DNA of 64,000 nt from Deltaproteobacteria bacterium (GTDB lineage: Bacteria; Desulfobacterota; Binatia; UTPRO1). Under the pieces are notes generated by a model. That model searched no databases, was not told where the DNA came from, and saw only the letters and a program-made list of their open reading frames with translations. Positions 44,121-52,997 of the stretch are shown here, piece by piece. The stretch lies in the NCBI GenBank assembly GCA_020852955.1, contig JADYZW010000051.1, positions 62,001-126,000 on the forward strand, given 5' to 3'. Position numbers and translations under genes: made by a program. The first letter of the stretch is position 1, and each line of letters starts with the position of its first letter.

Positions 44121-46214
44121 ATGGATTTCTGGACGAGATTCGCCATCCACACCGTCATCGTGGCCGTCGGCCTCGGGCTCTTCCTCCGCACCCTCTACGG
44201 GCGCGCGCGGGTCCTGCAATCGGTGCGCTGGACGAACCTCTTCGACAAGATCCCCGAGCGCATCCAGGCGCTCCTCGTGCTCGGCTTCGGACAGAAGAAG
44301 TTCCTGATCGACCGGCGCGAGAAGTCGGCCGGCTGGATGCACTTCTTCATCTTCTGGGGCTTTACGATCCTCGGCCTGCGGGTTGCGACGGCCTTCGCCC
44401 AGGGATGGTTCGGGCTCGACTTCCACCTGCCGCTGCTCGGCGCCGACACGCTCGGCGGCCCCTACCTGCTGGTGAAAGACCTGATCGAGGTCTTCGTGCT
44501 CGTGAGCATCGGCTACGCGCTCGCGCGCTGGCTGATCATCCACCCCCACCGCCTCTACGGCTTCCGCCCCGCCGAGGACCGGCTCGCCGGCCAGCATCAC
44601 GTCGAGGCGATCGTCATCCTCTGCTGCATCGGCGGCATCATGCTGACCGATCTCTGCTTCGAGGCCGGACGTTACCTCGCGCTCGCGGGCGTCGAGCACG
44701 TCGAGCTCGAGCGCACGTGGACGCCGGTCGCGTCGACGCTGGCGGGCGTCCTGCCGCTCTCGCCGAGCGGCGCCCGCGTCCTCTCCGAGGTCGGCTGGTG
44801 GGGGCACAACCTGCTCATCCTGTTCATGCTGAACCTGCTCCCGCTCTCGAAGCACTTCCACATCATCACCGGCCTCCCGAACACCTTCTTCCGGAAGCTC
44901 GAGCCGCTCGGCGCGCTCTCGAAGATGGACCTCGAGAACGGCACGACCTTCGGCACCTCGCGGATCGACCAGTTCACCTGGAAGCAGGTGCTCGACATGT
45001 ACACCTGCACCGAGTGCGGCCGCTGCTCGTCGAACTGCCCCGCGACGCTCACGGGGAAGCCGCTCGCCCCTCGCCAGCTCATGCTGAACCTGCGCGACTA
45101 CCTCTACGAGGTCCAGGACGAGCTGATCGCGAAGCGCGCGGCGGCGCCGAAGCCTCCCGAAGGGGCAGAGGGATCCGAGCTCCCCGAGGTCGGCAAGAAC
45201 GTCGTCGGCGACGAGAGCGTCATCCACGACGAGGTGCTGTGGAGCTGCAACACCTGCCGTGCGTGCGAGGAGGCGTGCCCGGTCATGATCGAGTACGTCG
45301 ACAAGATCGTCGACATGCGCCGGCACCTCGTCCAGGAGGAGGCGCGCTTCCCGAGCGAGCTGAACCGCGTCTTCAAGGGCATGGAGACGCAGTCGAACCC
45401 GTGGGGCCTGGGCGCCGACAAGCGCGACGCCTGGACCGAGGGGCTCGCATTCGAGATCAAGCGCTGGTCCGATCACCCCGAGAGCGAGTGGCTCTACTAC
45501 GTCGGCTGCGGCGGCGCCTTCGACGACCGCAACAAGAAGACGACGATCTCCTTCGCCAAGATCCTGAACCGCGCCGGCATCGACTTCGCGATCTTCGGCA
45601 AGGAGGAGCTCTGCAACGGCGACTCGGCGCGCCGCCTCGGCAACGAGTACCTCTACCAGAGCATGGCGCAGATGCTGGTCGAGCAGATGAACGGCGCGGG
45701 CGTGAAGAAGGTGATCGTCAACTGCCCGCACTGCTTCAACACGATCAAGAACGAGCTGCCGCAGTTCGGCGGCTCCTACGAGGTCGTCCATGCCGCCGAG
45801 CTCGTGAAGCAGCTGCTCGCGTCGGGAAAGATCCGGGTACAGGGGAACGGCCTCGCGTCGAAGGCCGTCACCTACCACGACTCCTGCTACTACGGGCGGT
45901 TCAACTCGATCTACGACTCGCCGCGCGAGGTCATCAAGTCGGTCACCGGCACGATGCCGAACGAGATGGAGCGCCACGGGCGGGCCGGCATGTGCTGCGG
46001 CGCCGGCGGCGGCCGGATGTGGATCGAGGAGGATCCCGACAAGCGCGTGAATCTGCTGCGCACCGATCAGGCGCTCGAGACCCATCCCGAGGTCGTCGCG
46101 GTCTCGTGCCCGTTCTGCATGACGATGATCGGGGACGGCATCAAGGCGAAGGACGCCGAGGACAAGGTCCAGGCGCTCGACGTCATGGAGATGATCGAGC
46201 GGAGCCTCGTCTGA
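44121..46214 (+). CDS. Membrane FeS oxidoreductase (HdrD-like, probable ETF:quinone oxidoreductase)
   Basis: A 697-residue protein. The N-terminal 250 residues contain about five membrane helices with His residues that could bind haem b (HFFIFWGF, HNLLILFMLNLLPLSKHFH). Two [4Fe-4S] motifs follow: CTECGRCSSNCP (Cys296, 299, 302, 306) and CNTCRACEEACP (Cys376, 379, 382, 386). Two CCG-type domains (CGAGGGRMW region and an earlier DSCYYGRF region) close the protein. This is the heterodisulfide-reductase-like family that takes electrons from EtfAB into the quinone pool. EtfBA lies 3 kb away, which supports that role. AAAGGAG precedes ATG 44121. Confidence 0.87.
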   Translation: MDFWTRFAIHTVIVAVGLGLFLRTLYGRARVLQSVRWTNLFDKIPERIQALLVLGFGQKKFLIDRREKSAGWMHFFIFWGFTILGLRVATAFAQGWFGLDFHLPLLGADTLGGPYLLVKDLIEVFVLVSIGYALARWLIIHPHRLYGFRPAEDRLAGQHHVEAIVILCCIGGIMLTDLCFEAGRYLALAGVEHVELERTWTPVASTLAGVLPLSPSGARVLSEVGWWGHNLLILFMLNLLPLSKHFHIITGLPNTFFRKLEPLGALSKMDLENGTTFGTSRIDQFTWKQVLDMYTCTECGRCSSNCPATLTGKPLAPRQLMLNLRDYLYEVQDELIAKRAAAPKPPEGAEGSELPEVGKNVVGDESVIHDEVLWSCNTCRACEEACPVMIEYVDKIVDMRRHLVQEEARFPSELNRVFKGMETQSNPWGLGADKRDAWTEGLAFEIKRWSDHPESEWLYYVGCGGAFDDRNKKTTISFAKILNRAGIDFAIFGKEELCNGDSARRLGNEYLYQSMAQMLVEQMNGAGVKKVIVNCPHCFNTIKNELPQFGGSYEVVHAAELVKQLLASGKIRVQGNGLASKAVTYHDSCYYGRFNSIYDSPREVIKSVTGTMPNEMERHGRAGMCCGAGGGRMWIEEDPDKRVNLLRTDQALETHPEVVAVSCPFCMTMIGDGIKAKDAEDKVQALDVMEMIERSLV

Positions 46215-46229
46215 GCGTTTGAAGGGAGT

Positions 46230-46258
46230 CGCGCCGGTGATGAGGTGACGCCGGCGCG
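46230..46258. terminator. Hairpin after the FeS oxidoreductase gene
   Basis: CGCGCCGG (46230-46237) pairs with CCGGCGCG (46251-46258), with a 13-base loop. It lies 16 bases after the stop and ahead of the converging secreted-protein gene. Confidence 0.45.
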
Positions 46259-46285
46259 TCGTCGGCGCTCAGGCGTCGGCGGTGC

Positions 46286-47758
46286 TCAGGGCGTGCGGCA
46301 CGCCGCCGGCAGGGCCTCCGGCCGCGCCGCGAGCTGCGACGCGCACGCCGTGTCGAAGGCTGCGATGCACTCGACGCAGGCCGCGACGCCGGGGAGGTCG
46401 GCGACCGGGATCGCGCCGCACGCGGCGCCGCCCGGGACGGTGCGCGCCGGACACGCCGTGATGGCGAGCGCCGCGGGCGCGATGTCGGGTGCGCCCTGAC
46501 ACCGCTTGTCGTCGCCGCCACAGACCTTGCAGAGCGCGGCGCGGAGCTTCGTCGCCTTGGCGGCGATGCGGGCCGCGGTTCTCGCGTCGGGACAGGCCCC
46601 GGCGATCCTGCCGCGCGCCACGGCGTCCTCGCAGCGCGCGAGGAGGGCCGCGACGCCGCGATGGTGGGCGGCGACGGCCTTGCCGAAGCCGCGCTGGCAG
46701 GCGAGGAGGTTCGGCTCGGGCGCGGTTGCGTACGCCATCGTCAGCAGGTCCCCGGCGGCGCTGCGGATGCCGCAGTCGAGGCAGGACGAGACGTCGTCGA
46801 AGCTCGCGATGGCGTTCGTGCATCCGCCGGCGTATCCGGGGCAGGCGGCGCCGAAGCCGGCGGCGGCGGGCGGCAGCGCGCGGCATGCCCTGGTGATCGC
46901 GGCGGTGCGCTTGGCGGCGGCGGCCGCGATCCTGGCGAGCGCCGGCGCGTCGGGGCAGGGACCGGGAATCCTCGCCCGGAGGCGCTGCGTGTCGCAGGCG
47001 ACCCCCGCGTTCACGAAGGCGGCGGAGAACCTGGCGGCGGCGCGGATGACGGCGCGGCGGCACGCGCGCTCCGCCTTCCCCGGCGCCGATGCCGGCGTCG
47101 CCGTCGCGCTCGGCGTCGCTTGGGGCGCGAGCGGAGCGCAGGCGCCGCCGTTGTTGCACGCGGTCGCGGCGGCGAGCGCGAAGTCGGCGGCGTTGGCGCC
47201 GGAGGCGCCCGTGCCCTGGATGCGCGTCAGCGACCGCGTGCCGTCGCCGGGAAGCAGGCTCGTCGGCGCGCCGGACTGGGGCCGGGTCGCGTGGACGTAG
47301 CCGCCGTAGGCGACGCAATCGACGTAGCTCTCGGGCTTGTCGAAGTCCCAGGACGAAGGGTCCGGCGCGCTCGCGGCGGGCGCGCCCCAGCACACCATGC
47401 CGCTCGGGCGGAGCACGCCGGCGGGAATGACGAAGTCGGGCGCGACGCCCGTCGCGGCCGCGAACGCGGCGGTCGCGTAGAGCACGTTCCGGCCGCTCGT
47501 CCCGTCCGCGACCCCGGTGGGCGTCAGCAGGAGCGCGCCCGCGACGCCGTCCTTGTCGAACACGGTGAGCCGCGTGTTCGCGAGATCGATCTGGCCGGCC
47601 GCATCGAGGCGGAGCTCCACGAACTGCACGTTCGGATCGCCGAGGAACCCCGCGCCGAGCTCGCTGATGCTGACGAGGCGGAAGGCCGCCGCGGCCGGGC
47701 GCGGACACAGGCAGAGGAGGATGAGGCCGAGAATCAGGCGCGCGAGGGGACGGCGCAT
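46286..47758 (-). CDS. Secreted protein: lamin-tail-like domain plus duplicated four-Cys helical module
   Basis: An exported 490-residue protein. After a signal peptide (1-25), residues 26-180 start FRLVSISELG and look like a lamin-tail-like beta domain. A Thr/Pro linker near 211-228 leads into two helical modules with identical cysteine spacing: Cys233, 255, 268, 292 and Cys354, 376, 389, 413, each C-x21-C-x12-C-x23-C. Each is followed by a second Cys block ending in CLDC (326-329) or CVEC (461-464). The unit is a duplication of roughly 120-135 residues. It is encoded 34 bases after another secreted protein on the same strand. Function unknown; cell-surface or extracellular binding is plausible. 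Confidence 0.78.
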   Translation of the reverse strand: MRRPLARLILGLILLCLCPRPAAAAFRLVSISELGAGFLGDPNVQFVELRLDAAGQIDLANTRLTVFDKDGVAGALLLTPTGVADGTSGRNVLYATAAFAAATGVAPDFVIPAGVLRPSGMVCWGAPAASAPDPSSWDFDKPESYVDCVAYGGYVHATRPQSGAPTSLLPGDGTRSLTRIQGTGASGANAADFALAAATACNNGGACAPLAPQATPSATATPASAPGKAERACRRAVIRAAARFSAAFVNAGVACDTQRLRARIPGPCPDAPALARIAAAAAKRTAAITRACRALPPAAAGFGAACPGYAGGCTNAIASFDDVSSCLDCGIRSAAGDLLTMAYATAPEPNLLACQRGFGKAVAAHHRGVAALLARCEDAVARGRIAGACPDARTAARIAAKATKLRAALCKVCGGDDKRCQGAPDIAPAALAITACPARTVPGGAACGAIPVADLPGVAACVECIAAFDTACASQLAARPEALPAACRTP

Positions 47759-47792
47759 CGGGCTCCTAGGGTCGGCGTCGGGCGCGCGACTG

Positions 47793-49229
47793 TCAAGGTG
47801 GGAACGCGCGGCTCGATCGCTCGGATGCCGTGCGGTTCGCGCAGCCCGGCGTGAAGGGGAGGCCCGCCGCGGCGCGCAGGATCTGCACGCCGTCCGTGAC
47901 GCCGATCGCGCCGTTGCCGTCGACGTCGCAGCGCGCCGGACCGCACGCGGAGTCGAGCTGGGCCGCGGCGCGCAGGATCTGCACGGCGTCGCTCACCGAG
48001 CGCGCGCCGTTGCCGTCGACGTCGCCGCAGTCGTCGTCGCCGCCGCCGCTCGCGACGATGCGGCACGCGGCGTCGCAGCCGTCGGTGTCGTCGGCGTTGC
48101 CGTCGTCGCACTGCTCGACGGGCGCGTCGACGGCGCCGTCGCCGCAGGGCGAGAAGATCACGACCTCCCCGCCGTCGTCGGTCGGCGCGCCGACGGCGAC
48201 GCTTCGTCCGAGTGCCGCGACCGCGCGCCCGAAGCCCGGGCCCGCGCCGTCCGCGGGCAGCGACTCGAAGACGTTGCCGTTGGCGTCGTGGAGGTGTACG
48301 GCGCCGACGTCGCCGCCCGATGGCGCGCCGATCGCGAGCAGCCCGCCGGCGTACGCGAGGGACGCGCCGAAGGACGCGCCGCCGAGTCCGGGCGGCGGGT
48401 CGATCGTGCCGAGATAGACGCCGAAGCCGACGTCGAAGACGTTCACCTGCGGGTTCTCGGTGGCGGCGAGGGTCGCTCCGTTCACCGCCATGGCCGAGCC
48501 GAAGCGGCGGGCGTCGCCGTGGCGGGTGCCGACGAACCCGACCGCCCGCCCGGTGCGCACGTCGAACATGTGGATGCCGACGGGGTGCGCGGCGGCGATC
48601 AGGATCGTGCTCCGCCCGACGAGCGCGAGCGAGAGGACGCCGCGGCGGCTCGGGTCGGGGATCGGGTAGGTGCGGACGAGGTTTCCGGAGGCCGGATCGT
48701 AGAGGGAGCCGCCGCCGGCGCCGCCGACGAGCACGTGCTCGCCGACGCCGAGCGCGATCGCGCCCGGACAGCAGATCGTCCGGATCGGGCCGCCCGCCTC
48801 GTCGAAGACCGTGACCGAGCCGTCGAGCCCGTCCGCCTCGTCCCCGGGAGCGATGCCGACGAGCGGCTGTTCGCCGACCGCGCCGACCGAGAACTGCCAC
48901 CAGCGGTCGGCGCCGACCTCGACGCGGAGATCGTCGATGCGCTCACCCGTCGCCGGATCGAAGAGGTAGGCGTAGGCGTCGGTGCTGCCCGCGGTGCCGA
49001 GATTCGGCGCGCCGACCAGGAGGCGCGTCCCGACCGCGGAGAGCGCGGCGCCGAAGTGGCCGCCGTTCTCGGCCACCGAGAGACGGCGGATCGGCCGGTA
49101 GTGCGGGGCGTCGGGCGGCGCGGCGGCGCTCGGCGTTGCGGTGAGCGTTGCGGTGAGCGCCGCGCCGAGCGCGAGCGCCGCGCCGAGCGCGCGCGCGCCG
49201 CCGGCGGGCACTCGGCGGTACGCCGGCAT
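47793..49229 (-). CDS. Secreted beta-propeller-like protein with Cys-rich repeat and dockerin-like C-terminus
   Basis: An exported 478-residue protein. After a signal peptide (about 1-40) the main body has repeated blocks such as [50 protein letters not shown] and [18 protein letters not shown], the FG-GAP/beta-propeller pattern of integrin-like proteins. A single [17 protein letters not shown] repeat follows. The last 50 residues hold two DVDGNG...QILRAAA units, which look like dockerin type I calcium loops. It may attach to a surface or to partner modules. ATG 49229 is chosen as the signal peptide begins there. Confidence 0.8.
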   Translation of the reverse strand: MPAYRRVPAGGARALGAALALGAALTATLTATPSAAAPPDAPHYRPIRRLSVAENGGHFGAALSAVGTRLLVGAPNLGTAGSTDAYAYLFDPATGERIDDLRVEVGADRWWQFSVGAVGEQPLVGIAPGDEADGLDGSVTVFDEAGGPIRTICCPGAIALGVGEHVLVGGAGGGSLYDPASGNLVRTYPIPDPSRRGVLSLALVGRSTILIAAAHPVGIHMFDVRTGRAVGFVGTRHGDARRFGSAMAVNGATLAATENPQVNVFDVGFGVYLGTIDPPPGLGGASFGASLAYAGGLLAIGAPSGGDVGAVHLHDANGNVFESLPADGAGPGFGRAVAALGRSVAVGAPTDDGGEVVIFSPCGDGAVDAPVEQCDDGNADDTDGCDAACRIVASGGGDDDCGDVDGNGARSVSDAVQILRAAAQLDSACGPARCDVDGNGAIGVTDGVQILRAAAGLPFTPGCANRTASERSSRAFPP

Positions 49230-49315
49230 CCGGGCGAGCGGCGGCAAGAAAAACGCGACGAGCGCGGCGCGGAAACGCCGTCGCTCGTCGCCGGAAGTGA
49301 ACGTGGGACCGGCCC

Positions 49316-50287
49316 TCAGTGTTTCAGCTTCGCGACCGCGTCCTTCATCTCTGGCACCGCCTTGAAGAGATCGGCGACGAGGCCGTAATCGGCGACCTGG
49401 AAGATCGGCGCCTCCTCGTCCTTGTTGATGGCGACGATGACCTTCGAGTCCTTCATGCCCGCGAGGTGCTGGATCGCGCCGGAGAGGCCGACGGCGACGT
49501 ATAGCTCGGGCGCGACCACCTTGCCCGTCTGGCCGACCTGGAGATCGTTCGGCACGAAGCCGGCGTCGACCGCCGCGCGGCTCGCGCCCATCGCGGCGCC
49601 CAGCTCGTCGACGAGCGGCTCGAGCACGATCTTGAAGTTCTCGCCGTTCTTGAGGCCGCGGCCGCCGGAGACCACGATGCGCGCCTCGGTGAGCACGGGG
49701 CGATCCGACTTGATCTCCTCGAGCCCGACGAACCTGGTCTTGAGGGCCGCTTCGTCGAGGGTCGCCGCGACCTTCTCGACGCTGCCGGCTCCGCCTTTGG
49801 CCGCCGCGTCGAACGCGGTGGCGCGGACCGAGATGACGCGCGGGGCGCCCTCGAGCTTGACGGTCGCGAAGACGTTGCCGGCGTACATCGGGCGGACGAC
49901 CGTGCCGTCGGCATTGATGCCCGTGATGTCCGCGGCCAGGGGCGCGCCGAGCCGGGCGGCGAGGCGCGGCGTCATGTCCTTGCCGATCGCGGTCGCGGTG
50001 GCGACGATCGTGTCGATGCCCTTCGCCTGCACGAGGGCGGCGAGCGCGGCCGTGTAGGCGTCCGCGACGTAGTGCTCGAGCCGCGCGTGCTCGACCTGGA
50101 AGACGGTTGTCATGCCGTACGAGGCCGCCTCGCTCGCGAGCGCATCGAGGCCGCCCGCGCCCATCACCACGGCGTGGCAGCTGCCGCCGAGCTTCGCCGC
50201 GGCGTCCTGGCCGGCCGCGAACGCGATCAGCGTCGTCTTCGGAAACTTGCCGTGTACATGCTCCGCAAATACGAGAACGTCGCCCAT
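49316..50287 (-). CDS. etfA: Electron transfer flavoprotein, alpha subunit
   Basis: A 323-residue FAD-binding subunit. The C-terminal FAD domain is clear: [35 protein letters not shown] and [20 protein letters not shown]. With EtfB it carries electrons from acyl-CoA and other dehydrogenases to the membrane. It starts 9 bases after etfB, as in most bacterial etfBA operons. The nearby membrane FeS protein is the probable electron acceptor. No bifurcating partner such as Bcd or FixCX is beside it. Confidence 0.95.
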   Translation of the reverse strand: MGDVLVFAEHVHGKFPKTTLIAFAAGQDAAAKLGGSCHAVVMGAGGLDALASEAASYGMTTVFQVEHARLEHYVADAYTAALAALVQAKGIDTIVATATAIGKDMTPRLAARLGAPLAADITGINADGTVVRPMYAGNVFATVKLEGAPRVISVRATAFDAAAKGGAGSVEKVAATLDEAALKTRFVGLEEIKSDRPVLTEARIVVSGGRGLKNGENFKIVLEPLVDELGAAMGASRAAVDAGFVPNDLQVGQTGKVVAPELYVAVGLSGAIQHLAGMKDSKVIVAINKDEEAPIFQVADYGLVADLFKAVPEMKDAVAKLKH

Positions 50288-50296
50288 GGGTCGCTC

Positions 50297-51052
50297 CTAG
50301 ATCACTTTCGCTTCGGTATGGAGAAGATGGACGAGTTCCTCGACGGAGGCGACCTTCTTGCCCGCCTGTCGTTTCGGCGGCGGCTCCATCTTCACGAGTC
50401 TCGCCTTGGGCGCGACGTCGACGCCGAGCGCGCCCACCTCGATCTCCTTCAGCTCCTTCTTGCGCGCCTTCATGATGCCGGGGAGCGAGGCGTAGCGGGG
50501 CTCGTTCAAGCGGAGGTCGGTGGTGACGATGCCGGGGAGCGGGAAGGAAAGGGTCTCGAGGCCGCCGTCGACTTCGCGCGTGACGGTCGCCGTCTTCTGG
50601 TCGCCCGCGAGCTCGAGCTTGGACGCGAACGTCGCTTGCGGCCAGCCGAGCAGCTCGGCGGCCATCTGGCCGACCGCGTTCGAGTCGTCGTCGATCGACT
50701 GCTTGCCCATGACCACGAGGTCGGGCTGCTCGCTCTCGATGACCTTCACGAGGACGCGCGCCACCGCGAGCGGCTCGAGGCCGTCCTCGGCGACCACCAG
50801 AATCGCGCGGTCGGCGCCCATGGCGAGGCCGGTGCGGAGCTGCTCCTGCGCGACCTTGGCGCCGACGCTCACGAGCACGACCTCGGAGCCGGCGACCTTC
50901 TCTTTGATGCGCAGCGACTCCTCGACGGCGATCTCGTCGAAGGGGTTCACGACCCATTTGATGTTGTCGGCGACGATGCCCGAGCCGTCGGGCTTCACCT
51001 TGATGCTGGTTTCCGGATCGGGAACGCGCTTGACGGTGGCGAGAATCTTCAC
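50297..51052 (-). CDS. etfB: Electron transfer flavoprotein, beta subunit
   Basis: A 251-residue ETF beta chain. The opening [18 protein letters not shown], the segment [26 protein letters not shown] and [16 protein letters not shown] are family hallmarks; the last two contact AMP. GTG 51052 has AAGGAGG eight bases upstream, so it is taken over a longer frame that would start at 51103. The candidate promoter and an IclR-type regulator gene lie just upstream on the same strand, which suggests local control of the operon by substrate-derived signals. Confidence 0.95.
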   Translation of the reverse strand: MKILATVKRVPDPETSIKVKPDGSGIVADNIKWVVNPFDEIAVEESLRIKEKVAGSEVVLVSVGAKVAQEQLRTGLAMGADRAILVVAEDGLEPLAVARVLVKVIESEQPDLVVMGKQSIDDDSNAVGQMAAELLGWPQATFASKLELAGDQKTATVTREVDGGLETLSFPLPGIVTTDLRLNEPRYASLPGIMKARKKELKEIEVGALGVDVAPKARLVKMEPPPKRQAGKKVASVEELVHLLHTEAKVI

Positions 51053-51087
51053 GGCGTCGGCCTCCTTCGGCTTCGAAAAAACGCGCC

Positions 51088-51116
51088 ACCTAACACGGTA
51101 CAAAAAAACCGGTCAA
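51088..51116 (-). promoter_or_regulatory. Candidate promoter of etfBA
   Basis: On the minus strand TTGACC (51111-51116) and TTAGGT (51088-51093) are 17 bases apart, with a run of seven T in the spacer, 36 bases before the etfB start. It lies in the 104-base gap after the iclR-type gene. Confidence 0.5.
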
Positions 51117-51156
51117 GCGGCCGCGGCAAACGCCGTTAGCGAAAGGCCGCGCTTCT

Positions 51157-51936
51157 TCAGGGATGGAACCCGAGGCGTCCGGACAGGTCCTGCCCGGCTT
51201 TGACGACCAGCGGCGCGAACTCCTTTTGCATGCGCTCGGCCGTGAGGCGATAGGCCGGTCCGCTGATCGCGAGTGCGCCTACCACGCGCCCCGTGTAGTC
51301 CTTGATCGGCGCCGCGACCGCGCGCACGTCATCGACGTGCTCGCCCGCGTCGACCGTGTAGCCGTTTTCGACGGCGGCCTTCAGTTGCTGGAGCAGCGCG
51401 CTGCGCTCGGTGACGGTCTTGGCGGTGAAGCGCTTGAGCGTTTCCGGCAGGCGCGTCTTCTGCTCCTCCTCGGTGGCGAAGGCGAGCTGCGTCTTGCCGA
51501 CCGCGGTCGCGTGCAGCGGCAGCGTCTCCCCGATCGTCGAAACGACCCGCACCGGCTGATCCGCTTCGACGCCGGCAAGCGGCACCATGCCGCCCGGGCG
51601 CGCGACCGCGACGTACGTGCTCTCGTGCGCGTGCTTGACGAGTCCCTCCATCACCGGCCGCGCCTGGCGGAGGAGCCCCATGCGGCTCACGTACGCTTGC
51701 CCGAGGTGGAGGCTGCGCAATCCGAGCCGGTAGTTCTCGGTCGCCTTGTTCTGCTCGATGTAGCCGCGCGATTCGAGGGTCGCGAGCAGCCGGAAGATGT
51801 TGTTTTTGTGAAGCTTCAGCCGCGTCGAGAGCTCGGTCACGCCGAGCTCGTCGGCGTCGCCGAAGAACTGCTCGAGCACGTCGAGCGCATGCGAGACGGA
51901 GCGGATGATGTAGTTCGATTTTTCGCGCCGGACCAT
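51157..51936 (-). CDS. IclR family transcriptional regulator
   Basis: A 259-residue repressor/activator. Residues 10-72 form the winged helix-turn-helix (VSHALDVLEQFF, then LSTRLKLHKNNIFRLLATLE), and the rest is the IclR effector domain (RPVRVVSTIGETLPLHATAVGKTQLAF; GEHVDDVRAVAAPI). Such proteins sense small carbon-source metabolites. It is next to etfB and may control the etf operon and possibly the FeS oxidoreductase. Its own promoter lies upstream. Confidence 0.92.
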   Translation of the reverse strand: MVRREKSNYIIRSVSHALDVLEQFFGDADELGVTELSTRLKLHKNNIFRLLATLESRGYIEQNKATENYRLGLRSLHLGQAYVSRMGLLRQARPVMEGLVKHAHESTYVAVARPGGMVPLAGVEADQPVRVVSTIGETLPLHATAVGKTQLAFATEEEQKTRLPETLKRFTAKTVTERSALLQQLKAAVENGYTVDAGEHVDDVRAVAAPIKDYTGRVVGALAISGPAYRLTAERMQKEFAPLVVKAGQDLSGRLGFHP

Positions 51937-51963
51937 GGGGAATCGGTTTGGAAAGGCGTTTTA

Positions 51964-51992
51964 GGGCTAGTGGGTTCACCCCGCCTTGTCAA
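51964..51992 (-). promoter_or_regulatory. Candidate promoter of the iclR-type gene
   Basis: On the minus strand a perfect TTGACA box (51987-51992) lies 17 bases before TAGCCC (51964-51969), followed by TAAAAC 6 bases on. It is 28 bases before the gene start. Confidence 0.45.
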
Positions 51993-52137
51993 TGGAAGGT
52001 ACGGACCGCGGCGCGGCGGCGGCGCGGCGGCCGCCGGAACGCTTCCGCACCGCTGAAATCAAGGCGGAGCGCATCGGCGGACGCCCGTCCCGGCCGCCGC
52101 GCCGGAACGTTCGAAACGTGTTTTCAGACGGGCGCGA

Positions 52138-52749
52138 TCAGGCGACCGCCTCACGCCCATCGCCGTGGCGTGCCGGCGCGCGGCGGAGCGGCAGCGGCTC
52201 GCGGCGCGTCGTTGGCGGGTCGCTCTCGCCGAGGAAGCGCCGCACGGACTCGAGCCATTCGAGCTGGGCCTGGTAGCTGCGTCGCGCCGCATCGGCGACC
52301 AGCCAGCGCACGCGTCCGCCGTGCGACATCGGCGCGCGGGCGACGAGCGCCCGCAGCGTCTCCGTCGCCTCGTGATAACGGCGCGCCTCGGCCGCGAAGC
52401 TTCGCAGCACGCGAGCGACGTCGCCGGGATCGCAGAAGACGAGCTTCACGAAGAGCGGATCACGCACGGGGCGCAATCGCCCGACCGGCGCGGCCATCCA
52501 TCGCGCGAGGGCCTGGCGGCCGCGGGGGCGGATCGCGAACGCGGCGCGCGCGGCGTCGCCGTCGCCGTCGTCGTGGACGCGGCTGCGCGAGACCATCCCC
52601 TCGCGCCGTAGCCGCTCGAGCGTGGAGTACACTTGCCCGGAGTTGAGCTGCCAGAACTCGCCGAGAATGCGTTCGAAGCGGAGCTTCAGCTCGTAGCCCG
52701 TGAGGTCGCGCTCCGTGAGGAGCGCCAAGAGAGCGTGCTTGACCGGCAT
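52138..52749 (-). CDS. PadR family transcriptional regulator
   Basis: A 203-residue regulator. HALLALLTERDLTGYELKLR followed by GQVYSTLERLRREGMVSRS is the PadR winged helix-turn-helix. The C-terminal 100 residues are helical and form the dimerisation part; the last 20 residues are Arg-rich. PadR proteins often respond to phenolic or drug-like compounds. It is divergent from the formyltransferase gene across about 248 bases. Confidence 0.88.
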   Translation of the reverse strand: MPVKHALLALLTERDLTGYELKLRFERILGEFWQLNSGQVYSTLERLRREGMVSRSRVHDDGDGDAARAAFAIRPRGRQALARWMAAPVGRLRPVRDPLFVKLVFCDPGDVARVLRSFAAEARRYHEATETLRALVARAPMSHGGRVRWLVADAARRSYQAQLEWLESVRRFLGESDPPTTRREPLPLRRAPARHGDGREAVA

Positions 52750-52997
52750 GGCGGATCTCCTTTCGGCGCGGCTCGGTGCAACGCGGATGCCAGGGCGGAG
52801 GTCCGTGCCGCCGCGCGCGCCGCGCCCGCGTCGGGCCGCCGCGCGTCCGGTCGGGGCGCGGCGTCTGTCGGGACGGCCGACACGCGCCGTCCGTCGGGTG
52901 GGCGTCGCGGGCGCGGCGCGACCGGCAGCGCGGGTGCGGCGTGACCGGCGTCGCGCGCGTGGCGCCGGCCCGCGCGCTCTGCTAACGGGTCGTCGCC

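Noticed and set aside
47759..47796. Perfect TTGACA box before the 490-residue secreted protein gene
   Set aside because: No acceptable -10 box lies at 16-18 bases and the box overlaps the end of the upstream gene; the gene is more likely co-transcribed with it.
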